DNA of 64,000 bases from Mercenaria mercenaria (taxonomy: Eukaryota; Mollusca; Bivalvia; Venerida; Veneridae): assembly GCF_021730395.1 (NCBI RefSeq), contig NW_026463236.1, positions 1 to 64,000 on the forward strand. The letters are read 5' to 3'. Under the pieces are notes generated by a model. It saw nothing but the letters and a program-made list of their open reading frames with translations, made no database searches and was not told the DNA's origin. The translations under genes were made by a program, and so were the position numbers. This document shows positions 32,262 through 45,154 of the stretch, one piece after another. Each line of letters opens with the position of its first letter. Positions within the stretch are counted from its first letter, which is position 1.

Positions 32262-35159
32262 ATAACATTTTGAAACAATGTAAGTCTTTCCGATATATAT
32301 CTTTGTAAGGTACATTTGTTAACAAAATGGTCGGTACACTAGGAAAATATCTCTCTTTTAGAAATAATTAGCTCACAGTTAAAGAGGTGAAATTAAACTG
32401 CTCCGATGTAAATTTCAATTATATTACCTACATTTAGCAAAAAGGTCGTAAATGTAATTATCATGAACTGTTGGTTTTAAGCAAAGTTAGTTACAATATA
32501 TAGCTTCTTAAAGAATAGTATGTCGATGAAAAAAGTAAATATAAAAAATACTTTCAATCAAGTATGATAGGTTTGCTATAATTCAATACTCTGAACATAC
32601 ATACCCTTCACAACAGCAAGTCCCGCTTGCGTAGGAACAATAACCTGTCTGGTGGGAAATGCAGATTTTATAGCATTCTTCATTATATCAGATTCAGAAA
32701 ATCCACCCACCATCATCAAGGTTTTCACGTTTCTAAGCTCTGGTTTTCGTAACAGATTTTCAACGTGGTTTAAATTACCAGATTGTCCTTTGACTGTCTG
32801 AACATTTTTAAAAATATATCATTTTCAATATTTAGCCAATCTCTTTTCTTTTTCACAGTGGTGGCGAATTTACTTCTCGGTAAAGTTGTTGCAAACTTTT
32901 CACCTAGCTTTTCTTCATAAAATTCGTAGATTGCTATCGGTAATTTAAGGTTGACCTTGTCGTCCTCGTCTTTGCATGTTCTTTTCTTTAACTCTATTGT
33001 TCTCTGCAAGTCAAGGTCGTCTGCTTTACACTCCTTTCATAATTCTCCCATCACCTCAGATCCAAACAACTCGTCTAGAAACTCATCAATACATTTGTCT
33101 ACTACAGTGCCTCCCCAAGGGCCACCACTTGGTGGATGGAGTTCTGTAAGTGTACCATCTCTTTGTACCTCATGGACAGTTATGTCAACGGTGCCACCTA
33201 TACGAATGAACTAAATGTAACCATTACAGTTTTCCTCAGAGCAATATGAAATGCACATGACACTACCTGTGACATAATCGGCAGACATAATCTTTAAACG
33301 CGACAACAGCGGCTTCTGGTTCTAAAGCCAAAGTCAACTGGTCATTAGGAATACCGGCCTGTGTTTGGAGAGAAAATGTTTTAACTGTAGCATGGCTAAA
33401 TACTAAACATGCCCTGAACAGTCAGTGGCAACACCACATTGGGGAGTTTAAATAGCGATAGTATCCTGCTACATTTCTTCAGCATGTATGCTTGTGTATG
33501 TTTGCTACTTAAATTTAGGTGTTTACCTTAGTGGCCATTTGTGTCCAACATTTTCTTTAATCCCGTCATGTACTAGTTTTCCGTTACTATCGCATTGTCC
33601 ACATCAGTGGATTGTAATAGTAGGTTCTAAAAGGAAGTTTTGTCCTATTAAGATCATAATCGGGATAACACAATGTTTTCCACTTGCCAGTCAATAACTG
33701 GATATGTAACATTTTGGCTCTCTGGCTATGTTTGGGATACTCTGTGCTTCCGGGAAATCTACTTTAACTTTTTACTTTAAGTTATCAGTTTTAAGAATAT
33801 GGTTCATGTTGCAAAAGATCTGAATTGTTTTGCAACACAGTTTTTAACTGGAGATGTATCCAAATTAACCCTTTATGCATGTTGATTCAACATACTTGTT
33901 AGTTTTGCAAACTTACCCAACGGTGGCATTGGCATGAAAAACCAAAATTACAAGTGTTTTATGAACCTACAGTCGTTCATTTTTATCATCACATATTTTG
34001 CATTAAGTTCCACAGCAGGGCAAATTCTAAATTATTTACTTCGTTTTTACGGATGTATGGTTTCACAATTAAACAGAAATTATATGTTACGGTAAATATT
34101 TATTTTCTGAAAAAGCATGTTACAACAAAATGATATTTGATAAGACATTTCAACGTGTTGCGTGTAGAATATTAACGACAATTGCATGTATTTTATCTGT
34201 ACATCTACTTGACATAGCTACAACTTACATACCTTCTTTGCGGCCTCTTTCATAAATTGTTTTGCGCCATCATGCCATATAGCTGGTACCGTAAGAACCC
34301 AGTGTATATCTGTTGCACGTAATTCTCCAACCCTGTCCTTTAATCTCTTCAGGAGATGGTCTTTTAGATACTTGATTGCTGCTGAGAAGACATCTATTGC
34401 TGGCATTCCTTCCTTCTGGTCGTCATAGATCTTCATACCACGGCGAAGATTCTGCAAAGAAATAACATATATATATTTACATGCCTTGTATAAATTTATA
34501 CATACCTCCCGGTTATACGGAAAAGGATACGCAATGTTTTTATGACACCGTCACACCATCACACCAGGAGTTCCACTGTATTAAAGTGAGTAAGGTTATC
34601 GTCAGAAAAATGTTCTCGCTGTATAATGTCAAGGTTTATCTTAGAATAGTTCTGTATCAGACGTTTTAGTTTAATTTTTGTTCTTACGGCTTAATATATG
34701 CGGTACAAATGTATTTAGTATACTATTTAATGTTTTTATTGAAACTGTAGGGTTTATGAAATGTTTTTTCATAGACAATTGTGTCATAAACTAATTAAAA
34801 GCAATAACTCTCACCACTTTATCATGCAATTTCATTTTGAAACGCCTAAAATACTTCCATCCATGATGCTTGTCGTCTTCAGACAGTTTTGCATATTGTG
34901 TTTCGGCCTGAGAATATGAAGGAAATTGATAAAAGTAAGACCTTAATACTGTTACATTCATAATATACGTCAGCGTTACAACACCAATATACAGACAAAT
35001 AATAAGGAGCTAGTAAAGCTTCGGACCAAAAATCTTTTTTATATGTCTGCCCTGATGATTATAATATGAAACCGGTAGGTAGACAAAAACATATATAGAG
35101 ACCAATTGGATGTGTTTTCTTATATATTTACATTCTCCATTTACATGATTTATTTTGTC

Positions 35160-35325
35160 ACCTAGCTTACGGAAAGTCGGTGTTTCTACCTTGGTGCCCG
35201 CTCGTGATAAAATAATGCACGGAGGGGCACCTGGGGTCTTCCTCCACCATCAAAGCTGGAAAGCCGCCGTATGACATAAAATTGTGTCGGTGCGACGTGA
35301 AAGCAAACAACAAAATAAATAACTA
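35160..35325 (+). mobile_element. tRNA-derived SINE, 5'-truncated copy
   Basis: Begins in the middle of the SINE (CTTACGGAAAGTCGGTG) and runs through GCCCGCTCGTGATAAAATAATG, GGGGCACCTGGGGTCTTCC, GTGTCGGTGCGACGTGAAA and an AAAT tail. The tRNA-like head is absent, as expected for a 5'-truncated retroposed copy. Lies in intron 2 of HSPA12-like copy 2... upstream of exon 3 at 34907. Confidence 0.8.
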
Positions 35326-36256
35326 ATCGTATTCATTTTATTCCACCATTAAATTATGCTGTTTCATTTGTTGAAATTCGATAATGATAATTTAAAATTA
35401 GCATTTCTCACTTCATATCCGAATGAATGGAAGTTCCCCTTTGAGTCAAACAGTACCACGGTAGGGGCCTTTAATGTGATAAGTCCGGAGCCATCTGTCC
35501 AGTCCTGATCAGCATAAATCTGAAAAGAAGTGGCCGTTATCGTACTGTGACGTCATATGGTACTACGATTTCTATAGGTAAGATAGACTATAATAGTTTA
35601 ATATGTAATATCAGTTGTATTATATTATCAGTAACCTTTCCGATAAAAGAATGAGATTTCTACATTATTATCAAATATAATCAAATAAGTGACTTGTCTG
35701 AAAAATACATGAAGATAACATAATTATTACATATAATAAATCATATCTAATAACGTGAGTTCTGTTTCTATCGAACAATGAGTGTATAATCTTTAAATGC
35801 ATGACCATTAACAACTTTGCTATCTAACTTATCAGATAAAACTTGCCGTTGTTGGTCGATTCAGTGTATTGTTAAAGTAGTAAAACGATCAATTTTTCAC
35901 GTAATTTACTTTGATCTGTAATACATTTGTATATGCCAGTTACTAGTTTTTTCTCATATATTGGGAAAAAATATCGGCACGACAATAATTCAATATTTGA
36001 ATATATAGCATTTCCATGACGACAGGACCAATTGGCTAAAAGCATTTTGGCATTGAGCTATCTTACAATACCTAACGGTACTAACGTAGATTTAGCACTC
36101 AGTACCAAATGGTGGCCGGGTTTTGGTCGTACCAAAAAGAAGTGCATACGATTTGTCAAGAAATATGGAATGTAACTAGATCTATTAGATATATATTAAG
36201 TGAATGCATTTAATGAATAACTGAAATTAGTGTAATGAATTACTTAGACTACACCT

Positions 36257-36544
36257 TATTATTAGACTTGAAGCCTCAATGGCCGAGTGGTTAAGGTCGC
36301 TGACTTCCAATCACTTGCCCCTCATCGATGTTGGTTCGAGCCTCACTCGGGGCATTGAAATCTTCATGTGAGGAAGCCATCCAGCTAGCTTTTGGAAGGT
36401 CGGTGGTTCTACTCATGTCCCCGCTCGTGATGCACGGAGGAGGAAATAATGCACGGAGGAGCACCTTGGGCCTTACAACCTATAATTGTGTCGGTGCGAC
36501 GTTAAACCCAACAAACAAACAAAATAAATAAATATTATTAGACT
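36257..36544 (+). mobile_element. full-length tRNA-derived SINE with 12-bp target duplication
   Basis: The element (36269-36532) begins with a Ser/Leu-like tRNA head: AATGGCCGAGTGGTTAAGG as box A and GGTTCGAGCC as box B. The body has GTGAGGAAGCCATCCAGCT and GCACGGAGGAGCACCTTGGG, with a small internal duplication of ATGCACGGAGGA. It ends GTCGGTGCGACGTTAAACCC plus an (AAAC/AAAT) tail. It is flanked by the 12-bp direct repeat TATTATTAGACT at 36257-36268 and 36533-36544. This is the best reference copy in the window, in intron 1 of HSPA12-like copy 2. Confidence 0.92.
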
Positions 36545-37599
36545 ATTTCTTTTTTAACCATCTACATGTATTTTGGCACACCAATGCACGTGGTGTTTAC
36601 TTGTTGCTGTTGGATTCATTGACTGTCAATTGTATGTTTTACTTCTTCAACTGATCATACTTTATAGAACATTCATGCTAAGAAAATGTAGGTCAGTACC
36701 CATTTAAGCTTGCAATTTAAATCCTAGACCCCTCTCTCCCAGTAGCTGTATTCAAAGACAAGAAGAAAAATATAACGCACGGAAGGACAACAGCCAGTGA
36801 GGTAATTGCAAATGCTCAAGGCAACAGTTGAGTGTTCAGGTAATCAAGTGCGTACTGTAAAAGTTCGAACATTTCTGTTTTCATATAAGCATCAGATTAT
36901 CAGTAATATCATTTTACGTTATGCGGGAACATATGTATCGCATTCTGGCAGTGCAATTCTAAAAAGCCTTGTATCAAACGCATTTTGGTAATGACTGCTA
37001 CAACTCGAATTTCGATACACAGTACAAAAACCGCAAGACCTTGTGCTTAGAAATGAAAAATGTGGCATCATGCTGTGGTTCTCTACAAAGTTCGTTCAAA
37101 CCATGTCTCTGCTGTCAAATTCGCCCTGCCCTAAGATTCAGTTTTTTTGCATTGCCTTATATGGGAAAACATGAAAACATAAAAAACACTCCAGCCCTGA
37201 AGCTTAGATATTTGGTATGTAGCATTGTGTAGTAGTCCTCTACCATATTTGATCAAATAATGCCTTTGGGTAAAAAGTAACCAAGCCCTGGGATCTCTTC
37301 GTTATATAAGAAAAACTATAACAATCTTCGTTTCTGAAGCTGAAAGAACGACAGCTTGGATATTTAGTATGTAGCATTGTCTAGTGGCCCTGTACCAAAG
37401 ATAATAGGTAAGGGTAGATTTTTGGAAGCACAGATCACCACAAACACAGCCTCAGAGCCACGCATCTATGAAGTAGGCCAACAAAATAAACAAGATCTAC
37501 CGAAAAAATATTACAGACAGGTTGCTTCAAAAATCCAACAAGTACATTTTAATATATGCAAAATATAAAAAAGGGTGAAGGGAGGGGTAAGGGGTAGAA

Positions 37600-37915
37600 A
37601 GGGTGGGTGGGTGTGGTAGAAGTGGAACATGGAACAAAGACGAATATTCAAAAGGGAATGCTACGTTTCTTAATCACAGTTACCCTACAACGTAATCCAC
37701 AGCAGCGCAGACACTCACGTACAAAAAGCAAACACACATACACACAAACACAGAACTAACTTACATAGATTAACAAGACCAGTAAGATATAACAACACTG
37801 TAGGACACCGCCCAAGACACACAGATGCACACGCGCACACACATAAGCAGGAAAAAACAACAATCGGGCACCGCCTTAGGATTCCGGCAGCCAAAATTAA
37901 GGTGAGCACGATACA
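37600..37915 (-). repeat. dispersed repeat with CA-rich centre (related to 45540-45900)
   Basis: Shares with 45540-45900 the order AACA(A)AGACGAATAT.AAA, GGGAATGC.ACG, CCACAGCA.CGCA, a CA-rich microsatellite centre, then GGGCACCGCCTT. The wording at 37867-37880 (CGGGCACCGCCTTAGGA) and 45800-45817 (GGGGCACCGCCTTGGAACGG) is nearly the same. The minus-strand frame at 37715-37909 is CA repeat translated as a cysteine/valine-rich string. Confidence 0.55.
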
Positions 37916-38280
37916 TACTCATAGTAAAAGGGGAAGGGATGCCAAAGCAAGCTCATTCAAATCATGTCCCCCGAGGTCAAAATTTACCCCGCTCATGATG
38001 GCCACTTGTTTTACATAGACTAATACAAAAAACTCTTTTAAAACTTTTTTTTGTCTAAAACCTCAAGATACATGTATTTGGTATGTACAGATCCTCTACC
38101 AAACTTGTGCCTCATGTTTTATAGAATTCCTTGGTAGATTGAAATAGCACATTTTATACCTTTTAAAGGCACTTGTCCAAAGATTTTGGCTTAAGCGGGT
38201 TCTTTAAAAAAAGTTTGTTCATACAATAAACATTACAGCATGAGTTTTCATTAAAATGCCATCCATTTCAAGAAAATGAA

Positions 38281-38358
38281 AAACCCGAGGCGGGAATCGA
38301 ACCTGCCACAACAATAAGCCTTACCCGCGTTTTTTACCAATATACCACGGAGGAATTT
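38281..38358 (-). other. tRNA-like sequence (degenerate)
   Basis: On the minus strand it shows a box A-like TGGTATATTGGTAA and a box B-like GGCAGGTTCGATTCCCGCC about 35 bases later, as in tRNA-Gly. The T stem has one mismatch and the acceptor ends do not pair well. No convincing anticodon stem is found. A decayed tRNA copy or a SINE head is more likely than a working gene. Confidence 0.4.
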
Positions 38359-39015
38359 GTACTTAGCGACCGTTAAATATATAAATTCATTATTGGGGTA
38401 GTTAAACTCGAATACCCCGTTACAAGCGCTATTCAATTTTGAATGTAAATATTAGTAAAAACAACTATTGTTTCCATAGCATATAGTCTGTCAGTATTTA
38501 AGCATTGATTTCCTGATATCTAAAAAACTCTTTCTTTTTTGTTGTACGATCTGGAGGTCAGTGCATTTATTTCTTTTAATATCACAGTTCAATTAATATA
38601 CTTCTTTGCCCAACAAATTAAGATATCCTACTTTTGATTTTAAACCTGATGAACAAAATACTATTCAATGTAGATTTCGATATCGATATAAAAAGTCCAA
38701 CCTTCATTTGATCCATTTGGTATTCATCTTTAAGAGAATGTGCGTATCCAGAATATGTTGTTCCGAAATCAATTGCCGCAACAATCAACTTTGTCTTATA
38801 TCCACTCATTACTACACCTTAAATAATAAAAAACACAGATTATTTAAAGAATTTAAAGACCGGTATTTTCTAAACCGAAACAACGTTACAACTGATAAGA
38901 TAATCAGTGAGTATAGGTAAACAAGATCAGTAATGTTTGTTTTGGTAATACTGATTGACAAGATTTGTTAATATTATTCCAACACTTACATATATATCTG
39001 TGTGTTAAAATTGAT

Positions 39016-39042
39016 ATTTATTTATTTATTTATTTATTTATA
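39016..39042 (+). repeat. (TTTA)n microsatellite
   Basis: About six TTTA units in a row. Nothing else marks the spot. Confidence 0.8.
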
Positions 39043-39299
39043 CTAAGAACTACCAAATATGATATCAATGAATATCTGTACGTCTAGATTTAATTCATTA
39101 ATAAAACAATGATTACAAGATATAAAATATAGATGTTTGTTATGTTGTAATTAGTTATTTGTTTATACTTTTCTGAATTAATGGGGATGCATGATCCGCA
39201 TTTAGTTCGAAACCGCGGCTCTCGTAACCTCCCCTGACGGTCCATCCACAAGCTGAAATAAAATGTAACTGATAAATACGTCACAAGCTGGACTAGACC

Positions 39300-41455
39300 G
39301 CGTTATACTTATCGTCATGCGACTTATATTTTTTCTACAAAAAACATGCAATATTATACTTACTGCCATCGTTCAGAAAAAGTTTTGCTACACAGAGATA
39401 TTAATACAACAGTGTATATTACATATGGTAATTCATGCTGTATTTAATACTTAGCGAAATAACACTCGATCGAATATAACATACATTAAACTATTTTTAA
39501 GTTCAGGTAAGAGGATTTTGAATAGTCTTACCCTTTTCTTGCAAAATTTCAATTGATGTTGATCAAACAACTCGAAACGGCCCCTTTGGTACATTGAGCC
39601 TATATGTATTTTTTCATAGATTTATTAACAGAATGATTAAAAATGTATATATACACTGAAATGTAAGCATAAAATAAGATAGGAATGATTAAGAAAACAC
39701 ATTTAAGACAGATGGCAGCTTTTATCTAAAAACGTAAAATGATGGTAAAAACAGTGCATTGATGATAAGAAAAAACAATATGCAGGGAGGACATTTTTCA
39801 GATAATAACCAAAACTGTCCTTTTTTTAAAAGGGTAGATATCCTTTATCTGAATATTGGACTAAGATAATGAAATGTAGTGCATCTCCAATGTATGCACG
39901 TGCATGTATACATGTTTCGTCAAACAACGCAATAGCAATAATAACAAATTGTTGGGCAATGCAAGTCAAACTATTGTACACTGACATAGACGAAGTTATG
40001 ATTTTAACGTCAATGTTAACTATTTTCTTGCAAAATAACAACGCTTGTGACCTGTATAATCCAAAACTGGTATGCTATAATCAAGAACATGCCAAAGCTA
40101 TAAGTCTGGAAAATATACTACAGTTTGGAGATCAAATTGCCCTTTACCTTTTTTAAAATTGATGGATTTACCGTCATGTTAACGTCACAAAAGCGGCGAA
40201 GCTGAAGCTACTTTGGAGTAATCCGCTCAATCCGCTAGCTTTCTTCTGAATACCTTATGTATTCACATTGACGCTTGAAAGAGTTGAATGTGTCCTTTTT
40301 TCTTTATATTGACGTCACCTCGCGTTAAAAATGGTTTGATCCGCCCAATACTAAGACACCCACATACAGAGCTCGCGCTCTGACTCTAGCTAAACGACGC
40401 GAGGGCCCATAGTAATCATGTCCAAAATAGGCCCAGTATCGCCGTCCTTGTGTACGTTTCTAAATTTTATCGGTTGGAAAATTCATGAAAAGGTACAATA
40501 AGGTGAATATTATGGGTACGTTGTTTAAAAAGTAAAAGAAAAACACATATTTCAACTACCTCCAAATGGGAACAGCATTTTTTGTTTGTTTTGACATTTA
40601 TTATCGACGAGGGAAAATGAAATATTTCATTTCCAAATACTCAAATGTTAATTTCCCTTATGTCTTGTCTTGGCCATATTTTTCTTGAGTATATCTTAAA
40701 GTTCAAAAGCAAAGTATTTGCAGATTTGCTTAACAAAATAAAACAACTAAAAATTGTTGTTGTTTTTTTTTTCTAAAAACAAGAGCACTTTTGCATTATC
40801 CCATGACATTAAACCCGTCAGTAACGCAATAACCAATGCATATTACTGCCAATAAGAATAATGAACCTGAACAACATAGACATTTGAAAGAAGAAAATGT
40901 TTAGAACCATGATGTGCCAACATCCTCTGGACATGGCTGACTGATGCGCATGAATGAAGGTGCCGAGCGCGACTATTCTGCAAAACCAGCCAGTTGTATC
41001 TTGTTTGTTATTTAACACATTTATTTCATCAATGTTACGTCTTGTTTAAACCAAAACCTACTATCTGACCAGGGATACTTGACTGCGACGTCATATTGTG
41101 TTTGCATTCCAATATATACCTTATATTGTACTAGATAATCATTATGTTTTTTCTTTACCTGCAATGAAAACGTAGCCTAGAGGATAACGGCGCTGTCGTA
41201 GGAATTGAAAGGTACGAAGTTCAAACCCGGTCAGCGGAACGTTGTTTCCGCACGTAAATTTATTCAACATTATTTTTTACAACAAAAGAAACATATAAAA
41301 AACATTTTTCAAAAAAAAAGGAAAGCAAATGTAACATGTCTTTTCAACTATATTATATTTTTTGCTACATAAAAAACGTAAATACCTCGTCTACCACAAG
41401 TTTTGGACTAGCATCGTCTACGTGACAAGCAGCCAGCACACCCACTGGGCCATAC
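39300..41455. other. no recognised gene
   Basis: AT-rich sequence without protein similarity that I can see. At 41165-41235 a plus-strand tRNA-like pattern (GTAGCCTAGAGGATAACGG ... GAAGTTCAAACCCGGTC) occurs, but no cloverleaf can be drawn with confidence. Confidence 0.4.
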
Positions 41456-41459
41456 CCCA

Positions 41460-41825
41460 GATAGCAGACATGCGTTGGCCCAACGTTGGGCCAACGGCAG
41501 ACTCTTCGTTGGCCCAACGAAGATTTCCGACGTTGGCCCAACGCCATTTTGCTAATTGGCGCAACGTTGGCCCAACGGTTGGTACACCGTTGGCCCAACG
41601 ACTGGTATCCTACACTCATCGTTGGCCCTCCATTGGGCCAACAACTGATATCCTACACTCATCGTTGGCCCTCCATTGGGCCAACAACTGATATCCTACA
41701 CTCATCGTTGGCCCTCCATTGGGCCAACAGCATTTTTTCGTCTATCACGGTTGGTCCAACGTTGGGCCAACTCTGTTTCTTTGTTGGCCAAAGATGGATG
41801 CCAACGCTATCCCAACGATTACAAA
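41460..41825. repeat. cluster of TTGGCCCAACG palindromes with a 43-bp tandem unit
   Basis: The palindrome CGTTGGCCCAACG or its variants (GTTGGGCCAAC, TTGGCCCTCCATTGGGCCAA) occurs more than a dozen times. From about 41600 to 41728 it is part of a 43-bp tandem unit (AACTGATATCCTACACTCAT then CGTTGGCCCTCC), repeated nearly without change. Overlapping open frames on both strands here (41362-41691, 41486-41830, 41365-41619) are repeat translation. Confidence 0.8.
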
Positions 41826-43004
41826 ATTGAAAAAAGACTAAAACTAGCATTGTTTAATACATGTTTTATTTTCAAATAGTTGTGATTTTGTTAACATTTA
41901 ACAAAAAGAAATCTAACATTTATTTAAAGTTTGTTTGCAATTTTCCTGAAGAAATATAACAGAATATTTCAACACTACAACATGTAAAATATTGTTTCCA
42001 GTTTTTTATAAATCTAAATATTATTCTTATTGCAGTCACTAATTAAATCGTACTAAAGTGAATTACTGTCTGTATATTATCTCATTATATATTCAAGTTC
42101 TGTTTGTTTGTTATCTTTTCTCACTGAAGTTGCAGCTTTTTATATTTTTATTTTTTCCTGTGCACCACAGTGCTAGGCACTCCATTATTACTCACTTGAA
42201 CAGCACCCTGTAAAAAACAAAAATCATAATGTTGATTAAACCATCTACGTCAAATTGATAACAATAACTAATGTATGAAATTAATTTTTGTCTGTATTTA
42301 ACCGAGAAAAATATGTTAGAATTAACAAGAAAATGAGTTATTTTATTTACAGAATTTAATACTCAACACAAATACCATTCGCCAGCTTTAGATATTAGTA
42401 TTTAACATATGTTCAAGTCATATATAACATGCATACAGGACATAAAAAGAAATTCTGTATAAGATTCCATAACTTTATCAAAAAATATTTTTAAAAAAAC
42501 TTCTACTTACAGTTTATAGCTGGAAGACCGGGTTTTTGTTAAACCTAGACCTATCACATGTATAATAGTTTCCTTTACTTCACATGTCTAAAAAGCTAGA
42601 AATCTGGCCTAGAGAGTAAAATTAACCACATTTTCTGGGATTTCTTACATAACTCGGGTTAACGAGAGTTCATGCTCTGGAATATTCAACAGATTTATTG
42701 TAAACATTTTATGATTGTATAAAATTAGATATTTGTTAAAGAGTTAGTAAGGGTTTTTTTTCAATACTTTTTTCACAATTTTTTCAAGATAGTAGATTTG
42801 AAATAGTTCAAAATATCATTACGGCTGCAGATAAGATTTTAGTTTAATTAGCCCAAATTTAACTGATTACGAATTGGTGCAGAAAAGTGTTTAATAATTA
42901 ATTAAATATTGCATGTTACAGCTACACAACCTGTGTATACCTGTGGGGGCTTGTGATAAAACAGTGACCTGTAAAATATACAATTATTATATTATTACTT
43001 CTAA

Positions 43005-43230
43005 TGGACCAACGTTGGCCCAACGTTGGGCCAACGATGTTTTCTCTGTATAAGTCTTTCCCTGAAAATCAATATCGGGCCAATGCAGAGATATCTGTGA
43101 CTGAAATTTAAAGTTGGTTCAACGTTGGCCCAACAGCTGTATTTACAATACTTATTAATCATTGTTGGGCCAACAGTGGCCCAACAACGATTATCCTTTG
43201 ACGGTTTTTCGTCGTTGGCCCAATGACTTC
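43005..43230. repeat. second cluster of TTGGCCCAACG palindromes
   Basis: Variants of the same palindrome (CAACGTTGGCCCAACG, TTGGGCCAACAGTGGCCCAACAA, CGTTGGCCCAATG) return after about 1.2 kb of AT-rich sequence without them. The two clusters may be the sub-terminal regions of one element of about 1.8 kb (41455-43240). Target duplications were not found, so this stays open. Confidence 0.65.
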
Positions 43231-43377
43231 ATGTTTACAGGGACCTTACTTGGAATAATTCAATTAGTAAGGATTTTATGTACCACATTTCATGAATTTT
43301 ATTTTTTCTCTTGTAAAATTTATTTTTTTGAATCGCTGGTGACAAGCAATTTGTCATTTTATCAAAGATACATTTAA

Positions 43378-44175
43378 GGTATTGGGCCCCTAATAGTAAT
43401 GTTTAAAATGGCATTTGCTTGGTATACGTATTCTTAACGATGATCATGTTTCTCACTGTGTTGCAAATTTTAAACAACTTTTACCGTGCCGTCTTTTTTG
43501 TAAATTTTGTATATTTTATGGTATTTCCTCAACCTCAAGTTGAGACAAATCTCAATGTGATGGCCACTATCTAAAACGTTTGAAGAGAATTCATTACAGC
43601 ATTATTTTTTATAAAAGAAACATCAAAATACCGTTAAACAATTATAAAACACGAAATAAAACTGTAAATAGCATTTTTTTCGAGGGTGCCTCAAGTAAAC
43701 AGATTTAATGTGACAGAATTCGAACTCCAACATTGAAAAATTAAGGTCGAATCATGTGGGTCTGTTTTGACTTTTGCTCACTTCATTCAAAAATAACCTT
43801 GGGGCATAAGTAAAACCTACCTGCATTTCTTCCAAAATATATGATCTAAAGAAGAAGGCGAAATAGAGAACTTTTACCGCATGTAACTCAGTATTTTTAA
43901 AGATTTCTAACTCTATCCCTCCTGATTCAGAGGTAATTTCATTTTGAACAGCAAGAAATCACTTATAAAATGAAATTTTTCCCCTTTTGTACAATACATC
44001 CGTAATAAGTCTTGAAAGAAATAAAAGCTACTAGAAAAAAAGGAAAATCATGAAAAAAAATTTGGTCCAAGTGGGGCTTGAACCTACGCCCCTCTGAAAA
44101 TTGCAGTCAAAGTAGGTTTATGGTAGGAATTTAATACTCTTCAAAAAGGAGGTACTCTATTACGGGTCCAATACC
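43378..44175. mobile_element. TTAA-flanked non-autonomous DNA element, 798 bp
   Basis: Inverted ends GGTATTGGGCCCCTAATAG (left) and, inverted, GGTATTGGACCCGTAATAG (right) differ at two positions. They are flanked on both sides by TTAA (43374-43377, 44176-44179), the target of piggyBac and Kolobok transposons. The interior is AT-rich without a transposase. Near 44055-44100 it has a tRNA-like box B on the minus strand (GTAGGTTCAAGCCCCACTTGG). Confidence 0.8.
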
Positions 44176-44179
44176 TTAA

Positions 44180-45150
44180 AACCATTTTTAATTGACTTTT
44201 TCTACAACATGTTGGTAACTTTCAATAAATGATAAAAACCACGATATGTTTGATGAGGTAAGTGGTAAGTTTACATATAAAACTTGGAAAAAAAGATGAT
44301 CTGGCCAAATGTAGGACTGGAACCCACAACCCTGAGACAAAACGCTAAACCTGTGTGGACATCACATCAATGAAGAAATATGTATATGCAATGGTTATAT
44401 CGCTATTTAGGTTCGGACACCGAAAATACATTTACGGAAATATACAGAATATTCATGAGTGCTAGGTCAATTCTTACGGACAATACTAGCCAGTTACTGC
44501 CAATTTCAGAAAAGCTCGCCGAATGGGCGTTTACATCAAACGCAGGTAGTAAATAACATAGCTATCACTCTAGAGATTGGTGAGAGAGTAATTTGATGAC
44601 GCTTGTAGTTTGCTCCGCCCAAACGTATATTTCTATCGGTAGCACTGGAAAGTAACCTCGTAAAGTGTTAGTTACAAAAGTGAAATAATACGGGAGTTTA
44701 TATCAAGATAATCCTGCATAATCATAGATGTGCATGTACACATACGCAGTATATACACTTAAAACTATTTACATAATAGATCTGAACTGTCTGAAGACCG
44801 ACATTGATGTGTATAATTTTTATTTATAAGCAACTTTCGACGAAATACAACACAGCTGGTTTCATGTTTTTATTTTGAATTGATGTATCTAGTCTTCGTA
44901 TTATATCCACGGATGTCGGTCATGGATTTCTTTTCAAACGCGGAAAATACCGCTTATCATCGTTGTTGTCTTCCACTTTGAACTATAAGGTTCGTTTACC
45001 CATTTTGCTTTCAATTGTGAGAAAACAAACTCGGCAATATTTATTTAAAACTACATGCAATATCTTGTCAAAACACAACTGAAAGTTTTGTCCCTAGAAT
45101 CGTGAACGTCTGGTAATACCTAGTACATGTATGCATAATGCCTTTCTTCT
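44180..45150. other. no recognised gene; one more tRNA-like box
   Basis: At 44300-44345 the minus strand has GGGTTGTGGGTTCCAGTCCTACATTTGG, similar in layout to the tRNA-like tail at 44055-44100 but not a close copy. The remainder is AT-rich and unrecognised. Confidence 0.35.
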
Positions 45151-45154
45151 ATTT

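Larger units (their letters stand above)
30649..38809 (-). pseudogene. HSPA12A-like: HSPA12-like gene copy 2, all eight exons present but disrupted
   Basis: Exons in order of transcription: 38702-38809 (36 codons, AIDFGTTYSGYA, the phosphate-1 loop), 35412-35519 (WTDGSG, PTVVLFD), 34815-34907 (GWKYFRRFKMKLH), 34233-34451 (DIHWVLTVPAIWHDGAKQFM), about 33266-33358 (AGIPNDQLTLALEPEAA), 32605-33197 (GGTVDITVHEVQ, PSGGPWGGT), 31656-31718 and 30649-31054. Splice sites and phases (0,0,0,0,then 1,1,1) equal those of copy 3. Faults: exon 5 loses similarity after EPEAA, so the segment that should carry DLGG of the phosphate-2 loop is missing. Exon 6 has an in-frame TGA near 33040 and a frame-changing insertion near 32780. 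Exon 8 lacks one base near 31005. The start ATG at 38807 follows an AG acceptor-like site, so an untranslated first exon is possible. A SINE lies in intron 7 and another in intron 2. Confidence 0.85.

Noticed and set aside
39090-39284. Possible 5' untranslated exon of HSPA12-like copy 2
   Set aside because: An acceptor-like TTATTTCAG is present, but no clear donor or promoter supports it.
41365-41850. Several overlapping open frames on both strands
   Set aside because: All derive from the TTGGCCCAACG palindrome repeats.
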